From: Streptomyces sp. SDr-06
GTDB taxonomy: Bacteria; Actinomycetota; Actinomycetes; Streptomycetales; Streptomycetaceae
DNA: 64,000 nucleotides
NCBI RefSeq assembly: GCF_003324565.1
Contig: NZ_QOLA01000009.1
Coordinates: forward strand, 186,001 to 250,000
Direction of reading: 5' to 3'
Of this stretch, positions 8,217 through 16,805 are shown piece by piece. Made by a program: the position numbers and the translations under genes. The first letter of the stretch is position 1; every line of letters begins with the position of its first letter. The notes under the pieces were generated by a model, which was given only the letters and a program-made list of their open reading frames with translations, ran no database searches and was not told where the DNA came from.

Positions 8217-8615
8217 TCAGCTCCACTCGATGGAGCTGGCCCGGTCGTTCATCGCGTCCCCGACGTAGCTGGAGTCGCCGACGAAGCCGTAGGTCGAGCC
8301 CCAGCGGTTGCTGTTCTCATACAGCTTGGTGTAGCAGTTGGCGTAGCTGCGGAACGACGAGATGACGTCGTTCCAGCCGCTCGGCATGGAGTTGATGTAG
8401 TAGTCGACGTCCGAGGTGGTCGCGGTGCAGGTGCCGCCCGTGACGGTGTACGTGGCGCCCTGGTAGTTCGCGTCGACGAACTCGATGCCGATGACGGTGG
8501 CGGCCGGGCCGAGGTGGGCCGAGGCGGCGGCCGGGGCGGCCGAGGCGGGCGTGGCGAGACCGGCCAACGCGGCCACGGTGACACCGGCCACGGCCAACGC
8601 GTATCTGGATCTCAC
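8217..8615 (-). CDS. Small secreted protein, beta/gamma-crystallin or inhibitor-like
   Basis: A 132-residue secreted protein with a Sec signal (AVAGVTVAALAGLATPASA, cleavage near residue 26). The mature part ends SFRSYANCYTKLYENSN then WGSTYGFVGDSSYVGD and MNDRASSIEWS. The pattern of aromatic-Gly strands followed by (N)DxxSSI resembles beta/gamma-crystallin domains and the related peptidase-inhibitor I36 family. Two cysteines (TGGTCTATT and YANCYTK) could pair. GTG 8615 follows GAAGGAGA. A role as an extracellular structural or inhibitor protein is inferred from fold resemblance only. Confidence 0.82.
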   Translation of the reverse strand: MRSRYALAVAGVTVAALAGLATPASAAPAAASAHLGPAATVIGIEFVDANYQGATYTVTGGTCTATTSDVDYYINSMPSGWNDVISSFRSYANCYTKLYENSNRWGSTYGFVGDSSYVGDAMNDRASSIEWS

Positions 8616-9090
8616 AGCGAATCTCCTTCAGCTTCCTGGGAAATGACGTGAGGCCGAGCTTTCGTGCTCTCTTGGTGCACGGTTCCGGCCGGAGACCGCT
8701 GAGTCCCGGGAGTCTCCCAGGGCAGGAGAACCGTAAGTGGTGCCGTTCTGTCCGGTCAATGGAGAGATTGCGGACTCCCTGGCTCCATGGGATGGAAGGA
8801 ACGCCAGAGAAGCCTGATGAGGTGCCATCCTGGCCGGAATTCCGTGACAACGTGTGTGAACGGCCGGTCCGGACCAACCAATTCCAGGCCGGGGAAGTCC
8901 TGTTGAAAAGCGTTGGTAAAGATCGTGTTCTCCGGTGCCTCTCCTGCGCGGTCCGTTCACACGGGCAGTGATTCGGCCACACTGTGCGTCAAGCGTCCCG
9001 GAATTCCCCTCTTGACGCGGACCGGCCGGGACATAAGGCTGGCGCCCGATCCCGCGATCGGACCGGGCGGCTACCTGGCAGGCGGACCGA
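8616..9090. other. Divergent regulatory region, no gene seen
   Basis: These 475 bases separate the crystallin-like gene (left) from the export operon (right). Base composition is visibly lower in GC than nearby genes, and no frame shows Streptomyces codon bias. A promoter for the right-hand operon is visible at 9012-9039. I saw no riboswitch or large hairpin. Confidence 0.6.
9012..9039 (+). promoter_or_regulatory. Candidate sigma-70-type promoter of the export operon
   Basis: -35 TTGACG (9012-9017), 16-base spacer, -10 TAAGGC (9034-9039). It lies 51 bases ahead of the ATG at 9091. Confidence 0.5.
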
Positions 9091-10626
9091 ATGGCAGACA
9101 GCTCCAGGCCCGAATCGGGTATTCCGATTGCCCTGGACTCCGGAGCGCCCGGGACGGATGCCCGTCGGGACCTTCCGGCGCAGCCCGTGGAGCCGGAAAT
9201 CCCGTTGCAGGTCTCGTCCTTGATCCGGCGTCAGCGGGTTCTGCTGGTCGTCACCGCGGGCGCGGCGCTGCTGTCCATCGGCGGGCTCGTGGCCTCCGTC
9301 TTCGTGCGTTCCCCCGCCCAGGACGCGGCCGGGCGCAGGGCCCCCGAGCCCACCGTGCTCACCGCCGCCGTGCAGCAGCGCGTCCTCACCAAGTCGGTCA
9401 TCCTGCGCGGCACCGTCACCGCGGGCGGCAGCGTCACCTTCACACCCGTCCAGGGGCAGTCCCAGGGGGCGGCGGCCGGGGCGCTGCTCCTGACCGGCAT
9501 CCGCAAGAAGGCCGGGAGTGCCGTGGCGCCGGGCGATGTCCTGGTGGAGGTCTCCGGGCGGCCCGTCATCGCCCTGTCCGGCCCGGTCCCCGCCTACCGG
9601 GACCTCAAGCCGGGCGACACCGGCAAGGACGTGGGCGAACTCCAGGACGCGCTGCGCCGCCTCGGGTACGCGGACGGCGACCCGGCGGGCACCTTCGGCG
9701 CGGCGACCAAGGCGGCCGTCGCCGCGCTGTACGCCGACCGGGGCTACGACCCGCCCGACACCGGCGGCCCGCACGGCGCGTCCGACCAGCAGGCGCTCGC
9801 CGGGGCGCGCCAGGCCGTCACCACCGCGCAGCGGGCCGTCACCGCGGCCCGCACCGCCCGCGACGGCGCCAAGGGGGCCGCCGCGATCTCCGCCACCGCC
9901 ACCCAACTCGGTTATGCCGAGCAGGACTTGGCGACCGCGCGGAAGGCGCTCGACGACCTCGTGGCGCACACCGGGGTGATGCTCCCGCTCGCCGAGTTCA
10001 CGTTCGTGCCCGCCTTCCCCGCCCGCCTCTCGGCCGTCAACGCGGGCGTGGGCTCGGCCGTCACCGCGCCGCTGCTCACCATCGACTCGGGGCGCCCGGT
10101 GGTGACCACCGTCCTCACCCAGGACCAGAAGACGTCCCTGCGCGAAGGCATGAAGGTCCAGCTGTCCGCCGAGGTGCTCGGCCAGGAGGCCAAGGGCGCC
10201 ATCACCGTGATCGGCGCGTACACCACCGGTACTCCCAACTCCGGCCAGCGCGGCTCGGGTTCGGGCTCCGCAGGACAGAACGGCGCGTCCGGCGGCGGGC
10301 AGGACGGTGGCGGCTCCGGCCCGCAGGCACGCGCCGGCTACCCGCTGACCGTCACCCCGGCCACCGAACTTCCCGCGCCCTGGCTCGGTCTCGATGTGCG
10401 GGTCACCGTGACCGCGGCGTCCAGCGACGGCCCGGTCCTGGTCGTCCCGGCCACCGCCGTCAGCGCGGGCGCCGACGGCAACACCTCGGTGTCCGTACGG
10501 GCCGCCTCGGGCGCACAGCAGCGCATTCCGGTCACCGCGGGCATGGACGCCGACGGCTATGTGGCGGTCACCGCGGCCCCCGGTTACCGGCTCGCGGCCG
10601 GGGACGCCGTGGTCGTGGGCCAGTGA
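9091..10626 (+). CDS. Membrane-anchored export adaptor with peptidoglycan-binding domain (HlyD/MacA-like)
   Basis: A 511-residue adaptor. A short cytoplasmic tail precedes one membrane helix (about 49-72), after which the protein is outside the cell. A peptidoglycan-binding helix bundle at about 172-220 (LKPGDTGKDVGELQDALRRLG) is followed by an Ala-rich coiled coil (about 230-290) and HlyD-like beta-barrel parts split by a Gly/Ser/Gln linker at about 385-415. It probably couples the ABC pump encoded by the next two genes to the cell wall. The last four bases overlap the GTG of the ATPase gene. The ribosome site is weak (AGGCGGA). Confidence 0.87.
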   Translation: MADSSRPESGIPIALDSGAPGTDARRDLPAQPVEPEIPLQVSSLIRRQRVLLVVTAGAALLSIGGLVASVFVRSPAQDAAGRRAPEPTVLTAAVQQRVLTKSVILRGTVTAGGSVTFTPVQGQSQGAAAGALLLTGIRKKAGSAVAPGDVLVEVSGRPVIALSGPVPAYRDLKPGDTGKDVGELQDALRRLGYADGDPAGTFGAATKAAVAALYADRGYDPPDTGGPHGASDQQALAGARQAVTTAQRAVTAARTARDGAKGAAAISATATQLGYAEQDLATARKALDDLVAHTGVMLPLAEFTFVPAFPARLSAVNAGVGSAVTAPLLTIDSGRPVVTTVLTQDQKTSLREGMKVQLSAEVLGQEAKGAITVIGAYTTGTPNSGQRGSGSGSAGQNGASGGGQDGGGSGPQARAGYPLTVTPATELPAPWLGLDVRVTVTAASSDGPVLVVPATAVSAGADGNTSVSVRAASGAQQRIPVTAGMDADGYVAVTAAPGYRLAAGDAVVVGQ

Positions 10627-11414
10627 GGGCGCTCAGGCGCCCGCGGGGCGCGGCGGGCCCCGTCGTGGAGGCCGCGGGGGAGGCCGGGCCGGGGCCCGCC
10701 GACACCGTCCGGGTGCCCGCCGTCATCGAGCTGGCGGGCGCCGCGCGCACCTACCCCGGGCCGCCGCCCGTGCACGCGCTGCGGCCCACCGACCTCACGG
10801 TGCGGCGCGCCGAGTACATCGCCGTGGTCGGGCCGTCGGGGTCGGGGAAGTCGACGCTGCTCAACGTCGTGGGCCTCGTCGACCGGCCGACCGGCGGCCA
10901 CTACCGCCTCGACGGCATCGACACCGGCGGCCTGCCCGAGGCCGAGCGCACCGCCCTGCGCGGGCACCGCATCGGTCTGGTCTTCCAGGCCTTCCATCTG
11001 CTGCCCTACCGCACCGCCACCGAGAACGTCATGCTCGCCCAGGTCTACCTCGGCACCCCGCGCGCCCGGCGGCGGGCCGAAGCGGTGGACGCGCTGCTCG
11101 CCGTCGGGCTCGGGCACCGGCTCGACGCGCTGCCCTCGGCGATGTCCGGCGGGGAACGCCAGCGCGTGGCCATCGCCCGCGCGCTGGTCAACCGGCCCAG
11201 CCTGCTGCTGTGCGACGAGCCCACCGGCAACCTGGACTCCGCCTCCGCCGGGCGGGTCATGAACACGCTCGACGCCCTCAACGGCGGCGGCATCACGCTG
11301 GTCGTCATCACCCACGACCCCGCCGTCGCCGCCCGCGCCCGCCGCACCCTCACCATCCGCGACGGCGAACTCACCGAGGACAGCGCCGCGTCGGCGCAGT
11401 GGGGCCCGGTATGA
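10623..11414 (+). CDS. ABC transporter ATP-binding protein (MacB/LolD type)
   Basis: A 263-residue ATPase that should drive the FtsX-like permease encoded next. Walker A GPSGSGKST, Q-loop VFQAFHLLPY, signature MSGGERQRVAIARAL, Walker B LLLCDEPTGNLDS and the switch histidine in VITHDP are all intact. Start GTG 10623 lies in the GTGA overlap with the adaptor stop, in frame with the domain. The first 40 residues are an Ala/Pro-rich extension, so the true start could be slightly later. The gene ends in an ATGA overlap with the permease, giving a tightly coupled three-gene operon. Confidence 0.93.
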   Translation: MRALRRPRGAAGPVVEAAGEAGPGPADTVRVPAVIELAGAARTYPGPPPVHALRPTDLTVRRAEYIAVVGPSGSGKSTLLNVVGLVDRPTGGHYRLDGIDTGGLPEAERTALRGHRIGLVFQAFHLLPYRTATENVMLAQVYLGTPRARRRAEAVDALLAVGLGHRLDALPSAMSGGERQRVAIARALVNRPSLLLCDEPTGNLDSASAGRVMNTLDALNGGGITLVVITHDPAVAARARRTLTIRDGELTEDSAASAQWGPV

Positions 11415-12682
11415 GGCGACGCGCGCGGCGCCCGCGCCACCCGGACCTTCCCCGCACCCGGCTCGTCCTCAGGGACCTCGCGGCGGAATCCGTCGCGGGC
11501 ATCCTGCAACGCCCCGCCCGCACCGCCCTGACCGTGCTCGGCACCCTGCTCGGCGTCGGCGCGTTCGTGGCGATCCTGGGGCTCACGGCCACCGCCCGGG
11601 GCCAGATCAGCTCGGACTTCACGGTGCTCGCCGCCACCCAGGTCACCGTCAAGGACGTCGGCGCGCCCGACCCCGATCAACAGGCGGCCACCGCCACCCG
11701 CTACGACTTCCCCGACGACGCCGACCAGCGGATCGAGCGGCTGCGCGGCGCCGTCCACGCCGGAACGTACTGGCAGGTCTTCAAGACCCCGCCCGCCGTC
11801 TCCACCCGCTCAGGACCCGCCACCTCGGCGGCCGCGGGCGCCGAGGGGCTCACGGTGTACGCGGCCAGCCCCGGCCTCCTGCGGGCCGTCGGCCCCACCC
11901 TCGGCGGCGGCACGCTCTACAACACCTTCCACGCCGCCCGGCGCATGCACGTCGCCGTCATCGGCTCGGCCGTCGCCCGCCACCTCGGCATCAGCAACCT
12001 CGCCGCCCAGCCCGCCGTCTTCGTCAACGGCACCCCGTACACCGTCGTCGGCATCCTGCGGGACGTCGAGCGCCTGCCCAACCTGCTGCTCTCGGTGATC
12101 ATCCCGGACCGCACGGCCCGCGCCGACTACGGCGACCCCGCGCCCGACTACGCCGCCACCATGCTCATCGAGACCCGGGTCGGCGCCGCCCCCCTGATCG
12201 CGCGGCAGGCCCCGCTCGCGCTGCGGCCCGACCGGCCCGACCACCTCCAGGCCGTGCCGCCACCCACGCCCCACGCGCTCCAGGACAGCGTCACCGGCAG
12301 CCTCGACTCGCTGTTCCTGCTGCTCGCGGGCATCACCCTGGTGATCGGCACCGTCGGCATCGCCAACACCACGCTCGTCTCCGTCCTGGAACGCACCGGG
12401 GAGATCGGCCTGCGCCGCTCGCTGGGCGCCCGGCCCCGGCACATCGCCGCCCAGTTCCTCACCGAGTCCGCGGCGCTCGGCACCCTCGGCGGTCTGCTCG
12501 GCACCGCCGTCAGCATCCTTGTCACGCTCTGGGTGGCCCTCGCCCACCACTGGACCGCCATCCTCGACCCCTGGACCACCCTGCCCGCCCCGCTGATCGG
12601 CACCCTCACCGGGCTGCTCGCCGGTGCCTACCCCGCGCTGCGCGCCGCCCGCATCGAACCGGCGGAGGCCCTTCGGCGCTGA
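11411..12682 (+). CDS. ABC transporter permease, FtsX/MacB family
   Basis: A 423-residue permease. A membrane helix at about 32-60 (TALTVLGTLLGVGAFVAILGL) is followed by a long extracytoplasmic MacB-like domain. Three C-terminal helices form the FtsX domain, with ERTGEIGLRRSLGARPRHI as the coupling segment. Family members move lipoproteins, peptides or antibiotics out of the envelope mechanically. Substrate is unknown. ATG 11411 overlaps the ATPase stop. The protein ends with the typical RAARIEPAEALRR. Confidence 0.93.
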   Translation: MRRRARRPRHPDLPRTRLVLRDLAAESVAGILQRPARTALTVLGTLLGVGAFVAILGLTATARGQISSDFTVLAATQVTVKDVGAPDPDQQAATATRYDFPDDADQRIERLRGAVHAGTYWQVFKTPPAVSTRSGPATSAAAGAEGLTVYAASPGLLRAVGPTLGGGTLYNTFHAARRMHVAVIGSAVARHLGISNLAAQPAVFVNGTPYTVVGILRDVERLPNLLLSVIIPDRTARADYGDPAPDYAATMLIETRVGAAPLIARQAPLALRPDRPDHLQAVPPPTPHALQDSVTGSLDSLFLLLAGITLVIGTVGIANTTLVSVLERTGEIGLRRSLGARPRHIAAQFLTESAALGTLGGLLGTAVSILVTLWVALAHHWTAILDPWTTLPAPLIGTLTGLLAGAYPALRAARIEPAEALRR

Positions 12683-12850
12683 GCCCGGGCCCTTGGCCCC
12701 CACCTGGGGGACGGACCCTGTGAGTAAGGCCACGAAACGGGCAAACGATCTCTATTGACTGCCAGAGTGGCTGACGCGCATCCTGCGCGCCGCCGTTCTT
12801 TGCGGGCTGTTCCCGGTCAAAGAGCAACACAATCAACCGGGAGCACTCTG

Positions 12851-15055
12851 TTGGCCGCCCTCGCGCGCTGGTGTGTCAGGCACCGCCTCGTCGCCGTACT
12901 GCTCTGGCTCCTCGCGCTCGGCGCCACAACCGCCGCCGCGGCCGTCGCGGGTTCGGCCTACTCCAACGACTACGAGGTCCCCGGCACCGAGTCCGGCCAC
13001 GCGAGCGCCCTGCTCGACGCGGGCTTCCACGGCCGGGGCGGCGACACCGACACCGTCGTCTGGCACACCGCGACCGGCTCGGTCCGCGACAGCGGCGTAC
13101 GGAAGACGATGCAGGCGACGCTCGGGCAGATCGCGAAGCTCCCCGGCGTGGCCTCCGTGACCGGCCCGTACGGGCCCGACGGGGCGGCGCGGATCAGCGC
13201 CGACGGCCGCACCGCCTATGCGACGGTCACCTTCGACGCACAGGCCGACGACCTCCCCAAGGCGCGGGCCGAGGCGGTCGTCGACACGGCCAGGGCCGCC
13301 GCGTCCGCCTCCCTCGACGTCGAACTCGGCGGCAGCGCGGTCGGGCTGACCGAGGCGCCGTCCGCGCACCTGTCCGAGGTCGTCGGCGTGGTCGTCGCGG
13401 CCGTCGTGCTGTTCCTCGCCTTCGGCTCGTTCGCCGCCAGCCTGCTGCCGATCGCCACCGCGCTCATCGGCGTCGGCACCGCGTACGCGGGCATCGGACT
13501 GCTCGGCCACGTCATGACGGTCGCCGACTTCGCGCCCATGCTCGGCATGCTCATCGGGCTCGGCGTCGGCATCGACTACGCCCTGTTCATCGTGACCAGG
13601 CACCGGCGCGGGCTGCGCCGGGGCCTGAGCGTCGAGGAGGCGGCCCGCACCGCCGTCGCCACCACCGGCCGGGCCGTCGTCTTCGCGGGCGCCACCGTGT
13701 GCATCGCCCTGCTCGGCATGCTGACCCTGCGCCTCGGCTTCCTCAACGGCGTCGCCGTCGCCGCCTCCCTCACCGTCGTCCTGACCGTGGCCGCGTCCGT
13801 CACGCTGCTGCCCGCGCTGCTCTCGTTCATCGGGACGCGGGCGCTCAGCCGCCGCGAACGGCGCCAACTCGCCGAACAGGGGCCGCGGCCCGAGCCGCCG
13901 CCCGGGTTCGCCGCCCGCTGGGCCGCCTTCGTGGAGCGCCACCCCAAGCTGCTCGGAGCGGTCGCCGCCGTGGTGATGCTGGTGCTCGCCCTGCCCGCGC
14001 TCTCCCTCCACCTCGGCACCTCCGACCAGGGCAACAACCCCGCGAAGTCGACCACGCGCCAGGCCTACGACCTCCTCGCCGACGGCTTCGGGCCCGGCGT
14101 GAACGGGCCGCTCACCGTGGTCGCCGAACTGGCGGGCCCCGGCGACCGGCTCGCGATGGACCGGCTGCCCGACGTGCTGCGCGCCGCCGGGGGCGTCGCC
14201 TCGGTGAGCCCGGTGACGTACAACGGCAGCGGCAGCACCGCCGTCCTGACCGTCGTGCCGGACTCGGCCCCGCAGTCGCAGCGCACCAGCGAACTCGTCG
14301 ACCGGCTGCGCCACGAGGTGCTCCCGGCGGCCGAGCGGGGCAGCTCGCTCCAGGCGTACGTGGGCGGCGTGACGGCCGGCTACGACGACTTCGCGGCGAT
14401 CATCGTCGGCAAACTCCCGCTGTTCGTCGGCGTGGTGATCGCCCTCGGCTGCGTCCTGCTGCTGCTCGCCTTCCGCTCGGTCGGGATCCCGCTCAAGGCG
14501 GCCGTGATGAACGTGGCGGCGGTGGCCTCCGCGTTCGGCATCGTCGTCGCGGTCTTCCAGTGGGGCTGGGGCAGCGAGCTCATGGGGCTCGGCCGCTCCG
14601 GGCCCATCGAGCCGTTCCTGCCCGTGATCATGGTCTCGGTGCTCTTCGGCCTGTCCATGGACTACCAGGTGTTCCTGGTCAGCCGCATGTACGAGGAGTG
14701 GCTGGAGACCGGCGACAACCGGCGGGCGGTCCGGGTCGGCCTCGCCGAGACCAGCCGGGTCATCAACTCGGCCGCCGTGATCATGATTTCGGTCTTCGGG
14801 GCCTTCGTGCTCAGCGGCGACCGCGTGATCGCCATGTTCGGCATCGCGCTCGCGGCGGCCGTCGCCCTCGACGCGTTCGTCCTGCGCACCCTGCTCGTGC
14901 CCGCCCTCATGCACCTGCTCGGCGGCGCCAACTGGTGGCTGCCCGGCTGGCTGGAGCGGCGGCTTCCGCGGATCAGCATCGAAGCGCCCGAAGGCCGCCG
15001 TGCGAAGATCCCGGAGCAGCCCGAGACCGAACCGGCCGGGCAGCTCGTGCCGTGA
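12851..15055 (+). CDS. MMPL-family RND transporter
   Basis: A 734-residue transporter with two MMPL halves and about 12 membrane helices. The proton-relay Asp-Tyr pairs are visible as GIDYALFIVTRHRRG and SMDYQVFLVSRMYEEW, each in a transmembrane helix. Extracellular loops follow helices 1 and 7. MMPL proteins export lipids, siderophores or metabolites. TTG 12851 is chosen since GGGAG lies 6-10 bases upstream and the protein then begins LAALARWCVRHRL like relatives; the frame is open up to 12755 but that part has poor codon bias. It could act with the upstream ABC operon, from which it is separated by 168 bases. Confidence 0.9.
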   Translation: MAALARWCVRHRLVAVLLWLLALGATTAAAAVAGSAYSNDYEVPGTESGHASALLDAGFHGRGGDTDTVVWHTATGSVRDSGVRKTMQATLGQIAKLPGVASVTGPYGPDGAARISADGRTAYATVTFDAQADDLPKARAEAVVDTARAAASASLDVELGGSAVGLTEAPSAHLSEVVGVVVAAVVLFLAFGSFAASLLPIATALIGVGTAYAGIGLLGHVMTVADFAPMLGMLIGLGVGIDYALFIVTRHRRGLRRGLSVEEAARTAVATTGRAVVFAGATVCIALLGMLTLRLGFLNGVAVAASLTVVLTVAASVTLLPALLSFIGTRALSRRERRQLAEQGPRPEPPPGFAARWAAFVERHPKLLGAVAAVVMLVLALPALSLHLGTSDQGNNPAKSTTRQAYDLLADGFGPGVNGPLTVVAELAGPGDRLAMDRLPDVLRAAGGVASVSPVTYNGSGSTAVLTVVPDSAPQSQRTSELVDRLRHEVLPAAERGSSLQAYVGGVTAGYDDFAAIIVGKLPLFVGVVIALGCVLLLLAFRSVGIPLKAAVMNVAAVASAFGIVVAVFQWGWGSELMGLGRSGPIEPFLPVIMVSVLFGLSMDYQVFLVSRMYEEWLETGDNRRAVRVGLAETSRVINSAAVIMISVFGAFVLSGDRVIAMFGIALAAAVALDAFVLRTLLVPALMHLLGGANWWLPGWLERRLPRISIEAPEGRRAKIPEQPETEPAGQLVP

Positions 15056-15087
15056 TGACCAAGGCGTACGAAGGTGGAGGAGCCGCG

Positions 15088-15648
15088 ATGTTCGCTGTGC
15101 CCCTGGGCGACGACGGGGCCGAACTGCGCCCCCTGGAGCCGTGGCAGGCCGCGGAGTTCCTCGCCCACATCGACCGGAGCCGGGCCTTCATCGGCACCCA
15201 CATCGCGCTGCCCGACCACGCCACCGACCTGGCCTCCGCCCGCGCCTACCTCCAGGGGTACGCCGACAAGGGCGCCGCGGACACCGGGCGCCTGTACGGC
15301 ATCTGGCGCGAGGACACCCTCGTCGGCGGGGTGCTGTTCCGGACCTTCGACGCGGCGCGGGGCACCTGTGAGGTCGGCTGCTGGCTGGAGGAGGCGGCGG
15401 TCGGCCGCGGCCTGGTCACCCGGGCGGTCACGCTGCTGATCGACTGGGCCGTCGACGTGCGGGGCATGCACCGCGTCGAGTGGGTGGCCTCGGCCGGGAA
15501 CACGGCGAGCATCAACGTGGCCAGGCGGCTCGGCATGGTCAGGGACGGGGTGCTCAGGGAGAGCTACCTCTACCGCGGGGTGCGCCACGACAGCGAGGTC
15601 TGGTCGGTGCTCGCCGACGACTGGCGGGCGGCGCGAGCGGGGCGCTGA
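15088..15648 (+). CDS. GNAT acetyltransferase, RimJ/RimL type
   Basis: A 186-residue N-acetyltransferase. It begins MFAVPLGDDGAELRPLE, has the acetyl-CoA region CEVGCWLEEAAVGRGLVTRA (with the pyrophosphate-binding turn) and the C-terminal ASAGNTASINVARRLGM. These are marks of RimJ/RimL enzymes that acetylate protein N-termini or small amines. ATG 15088 follows GGTGGAGGA closely; an ATG at 15055 overlapping the MMPL stop is in frame but lacks such a site. Probably co-transcribed with the MMPL gene. Confidence 0.88.
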   Translation: MFAVPLGDDGAELRPLEPWQAAEFLAHIDRSRAFIGTHIALPDHATDLASARAYLQGYADKGAADTGRLYGIWREDTLVGGVLFRTFDAARGTCEVGCWLEEAAVGRGLVTRAVTLLIDWAVDVRGMHRVEWVASAGNTASINVARRLGMVRDGVLRESYLYRGVRHDSEVWSVLADDWRAARAGR

Positions 15649-15708
15649 ACGCGACACGCCCGGCGCGGGGAACGATCGGTGCCGGGCGCGGGCGGGGCCG
15701 TTAAGGAA

Positions 15709-15744
15709 GCTCTCAGCGGGCTCTCAGAAACGGCACCTAGCGTG
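15709..15744 (+). promoter_or_regulatory. Direct repeat plus -10 box, probable response-regulator site and leaderless promoter
   Basis: GCTCTCAG occurs at 15709-15716 and again at 15720-15727, an 11-base period typical of OmpR-family response regulators. TAGCGT at 15739-15744 could be the -10 box, with the ATG only 6 bases after it, so the transcript would start at the start codon. The repeats cover the place of the -35 box. Confidence 0.5.
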
Positions 15745-15750
15745 CCCGGC

Positions 15751-16398
15751 ATGAACGCCACCCCCGCCACGACCAAGACCGACGCCGAGAACGAGAAGGC
15801 CGCCGAGACCGAGACCGAGGCCACGTCCGCCACCGGGGGAGCGGCCGCGGAACCGGACCCCGGGGCCGCCGGAGCGACGGACACCCCCAAGACCCCCGAG
15901 GCCGGGGACCCGCGGGACGCCGGGTCCGAAGACGGTCTCGCCGAGGACGCCGAGGACGCCGAGGACGACGAGCTCGCCGAGGACGAGACCTCCGCCCGCG
16001 CGGGCTTCGGCGCCGGCGCCGGCGCCGTCGTCGCCGCGGCCCTGGGCGCGGTGTCGCTCAGCGGCACCTGGATGGGCAAGACGCTCTCCGAGCGGGCCAC
16101 CCTCGTCGGACAGATCAAGACCTCCCAGAGCGCGACCGCGGCCCAGCAGATCCAGGAGATCTACGGCAACTCCTGGCACACCACCGCCCTGGTCAACGGC
16201 GTCTTCGCGCTGCTCGCCCTGATCGTCGGCGCCGTCGTGCTCGCCCGGCCCGCCTTCGGCACGCCGGGCCGCGCCGAGCAGCCGGTGTGGGTCAAGGCCG
16301 TCGCGCTGGCCGGAGTCGTCCTCGGCGTGATCGGCCTGCTGATCTCCGCGGGCATGTACCTCGACCTGTTCGCGGCGCTGCCCAGCACCAAGGGCTGA
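15751..16398 (+). CDS. Membrane protein with acidic N-terminal tail
   Basis: A 215-residue protein. Residues 1-85 are a disordered Ala/Glu/Asp/Thr-rich tail (EDAEDAEDDELAEDE) on the cytoplasmic side. Three hydrophobic helices follow: FGAGAGAVVAAALGAVSL, ALVNGVFALLALIVGAVVL and AVALAGVVLGVIGLLISAGM. Between the first and second is an extracytoplasmic stretch with IYGNSWHTT. I do not recognise the family. There is no ribosome site before ATG 15751; the -10 placement suggests a leaderless message. Earlier in-frame starts are disfavoured because they precede that promoter. Confidence 0.82.
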   Translation: MNATPATTKTDAENEKAAETETEATSATGGAAAEPDPGAAGATDTPKTPEAGDPRDAGSEDGLAEDAEDAEDDELAEDETSARAGFGAGAGAVVAAALGAVSLSGTWMGKTLSERATLVGQIKTSQSATAAQQIQEIYGNSWHTTALVNGVFALLALIVGAVVLARPAFGTPGRAEQPVWVKAVALAGVVLGVIGLLISAGMYLDLFAALPSTKG

Positions 16399-16407
16399 GG
16401 CCCCCCG

Positions 16408-16477
16408 GGGCGCTCCTAAGGCGCCCGCCCCCCTGCCTTAGGCGGCTCACGTCCGGTATCCGGGCCGCCTAAGGCAG
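16408..16477. terminator. Two hairpins, one with a 14-bp perfect stem
   Basis: First hairpin: GGGCGC-TCCTAAG-GCGCCC (16408-16426), ten bases after the membrane-protein stop. Second: CTGCCTTAGGCGGC (16433-16446) pairs with GCCGCCTAAGGCAG (16464-16477) across a 17-base loop. No T tract follows. Probably the terminator of the gene to the left, but see the findings for the repeated CCTAAGG. Confidence 0.6.
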
Positions 16478-16612
16478 CACCTCCCCACAGATGCGGCACT
16501 CGCCCGATGTGGGAGAGGCCCCTGGGAGACGAGAGTTGAGACATCGCAAGGAACCCGGAACACCACCGGGGCCGAGCGGCCACCTCAACCCCATCGATTC
16601 CAGGAGTACGAG

Positions 16613-16789
16613 ATGTTCGACTACGAGATGCACAAGACCCACGAGGCCGAGCTGCTGCGCCGCGCCGACCACGAGCGCCTGGTGGGCCAGGCCCGCCGCG
16701 CAGCGCGCCGCTTCGGCCGCCGCAGTGGCGACAACGGAGCGGAGGGGCAGGTGAGTTCACCGCGCAGCCGGTTCGTCCGGGCCGCCTGA
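16613..16789 (+). CDS. Small basic protein, 58 residues
   Basis: Begins MFDYEMHKTHEAELLRRADH and is rich in Arg, Ala and Glu, with a helix-forming pattern and a basic tail ending SRFVRAA. AGGAG at 16602-16606 sits seven bases ahead of ATG 16613. Short Streptomyces proteins with this kind of N-terminus are common, but the function is unknown. It ends 16 bases before the LuxR regulator and may be transcribed with it. Confidence 0.72.
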   Translation: MFDYEMHKTHEAELLRRADHERLVGQARRAARRFGRRSGDNGAEGQVSSPRSRFVRAA

Positions 16790-16805
16790 GATCCGGCCGT
16801 CCGCG

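Noticed and set aside
8648..8971. Small plus-strand gene (107 codons) in the gap before the export operon
   Set aside because: Codon use is unlike Streptomyces genes, there is no ribosome site and no recognisable sequence.
12755..12850. Longer N-terminus for the MMPL protein
   Set aside because: The extra 32 codons lack GC3 bias and a ribosome site, whereas TTG 12851 has GGGAG and gives a family-like start.
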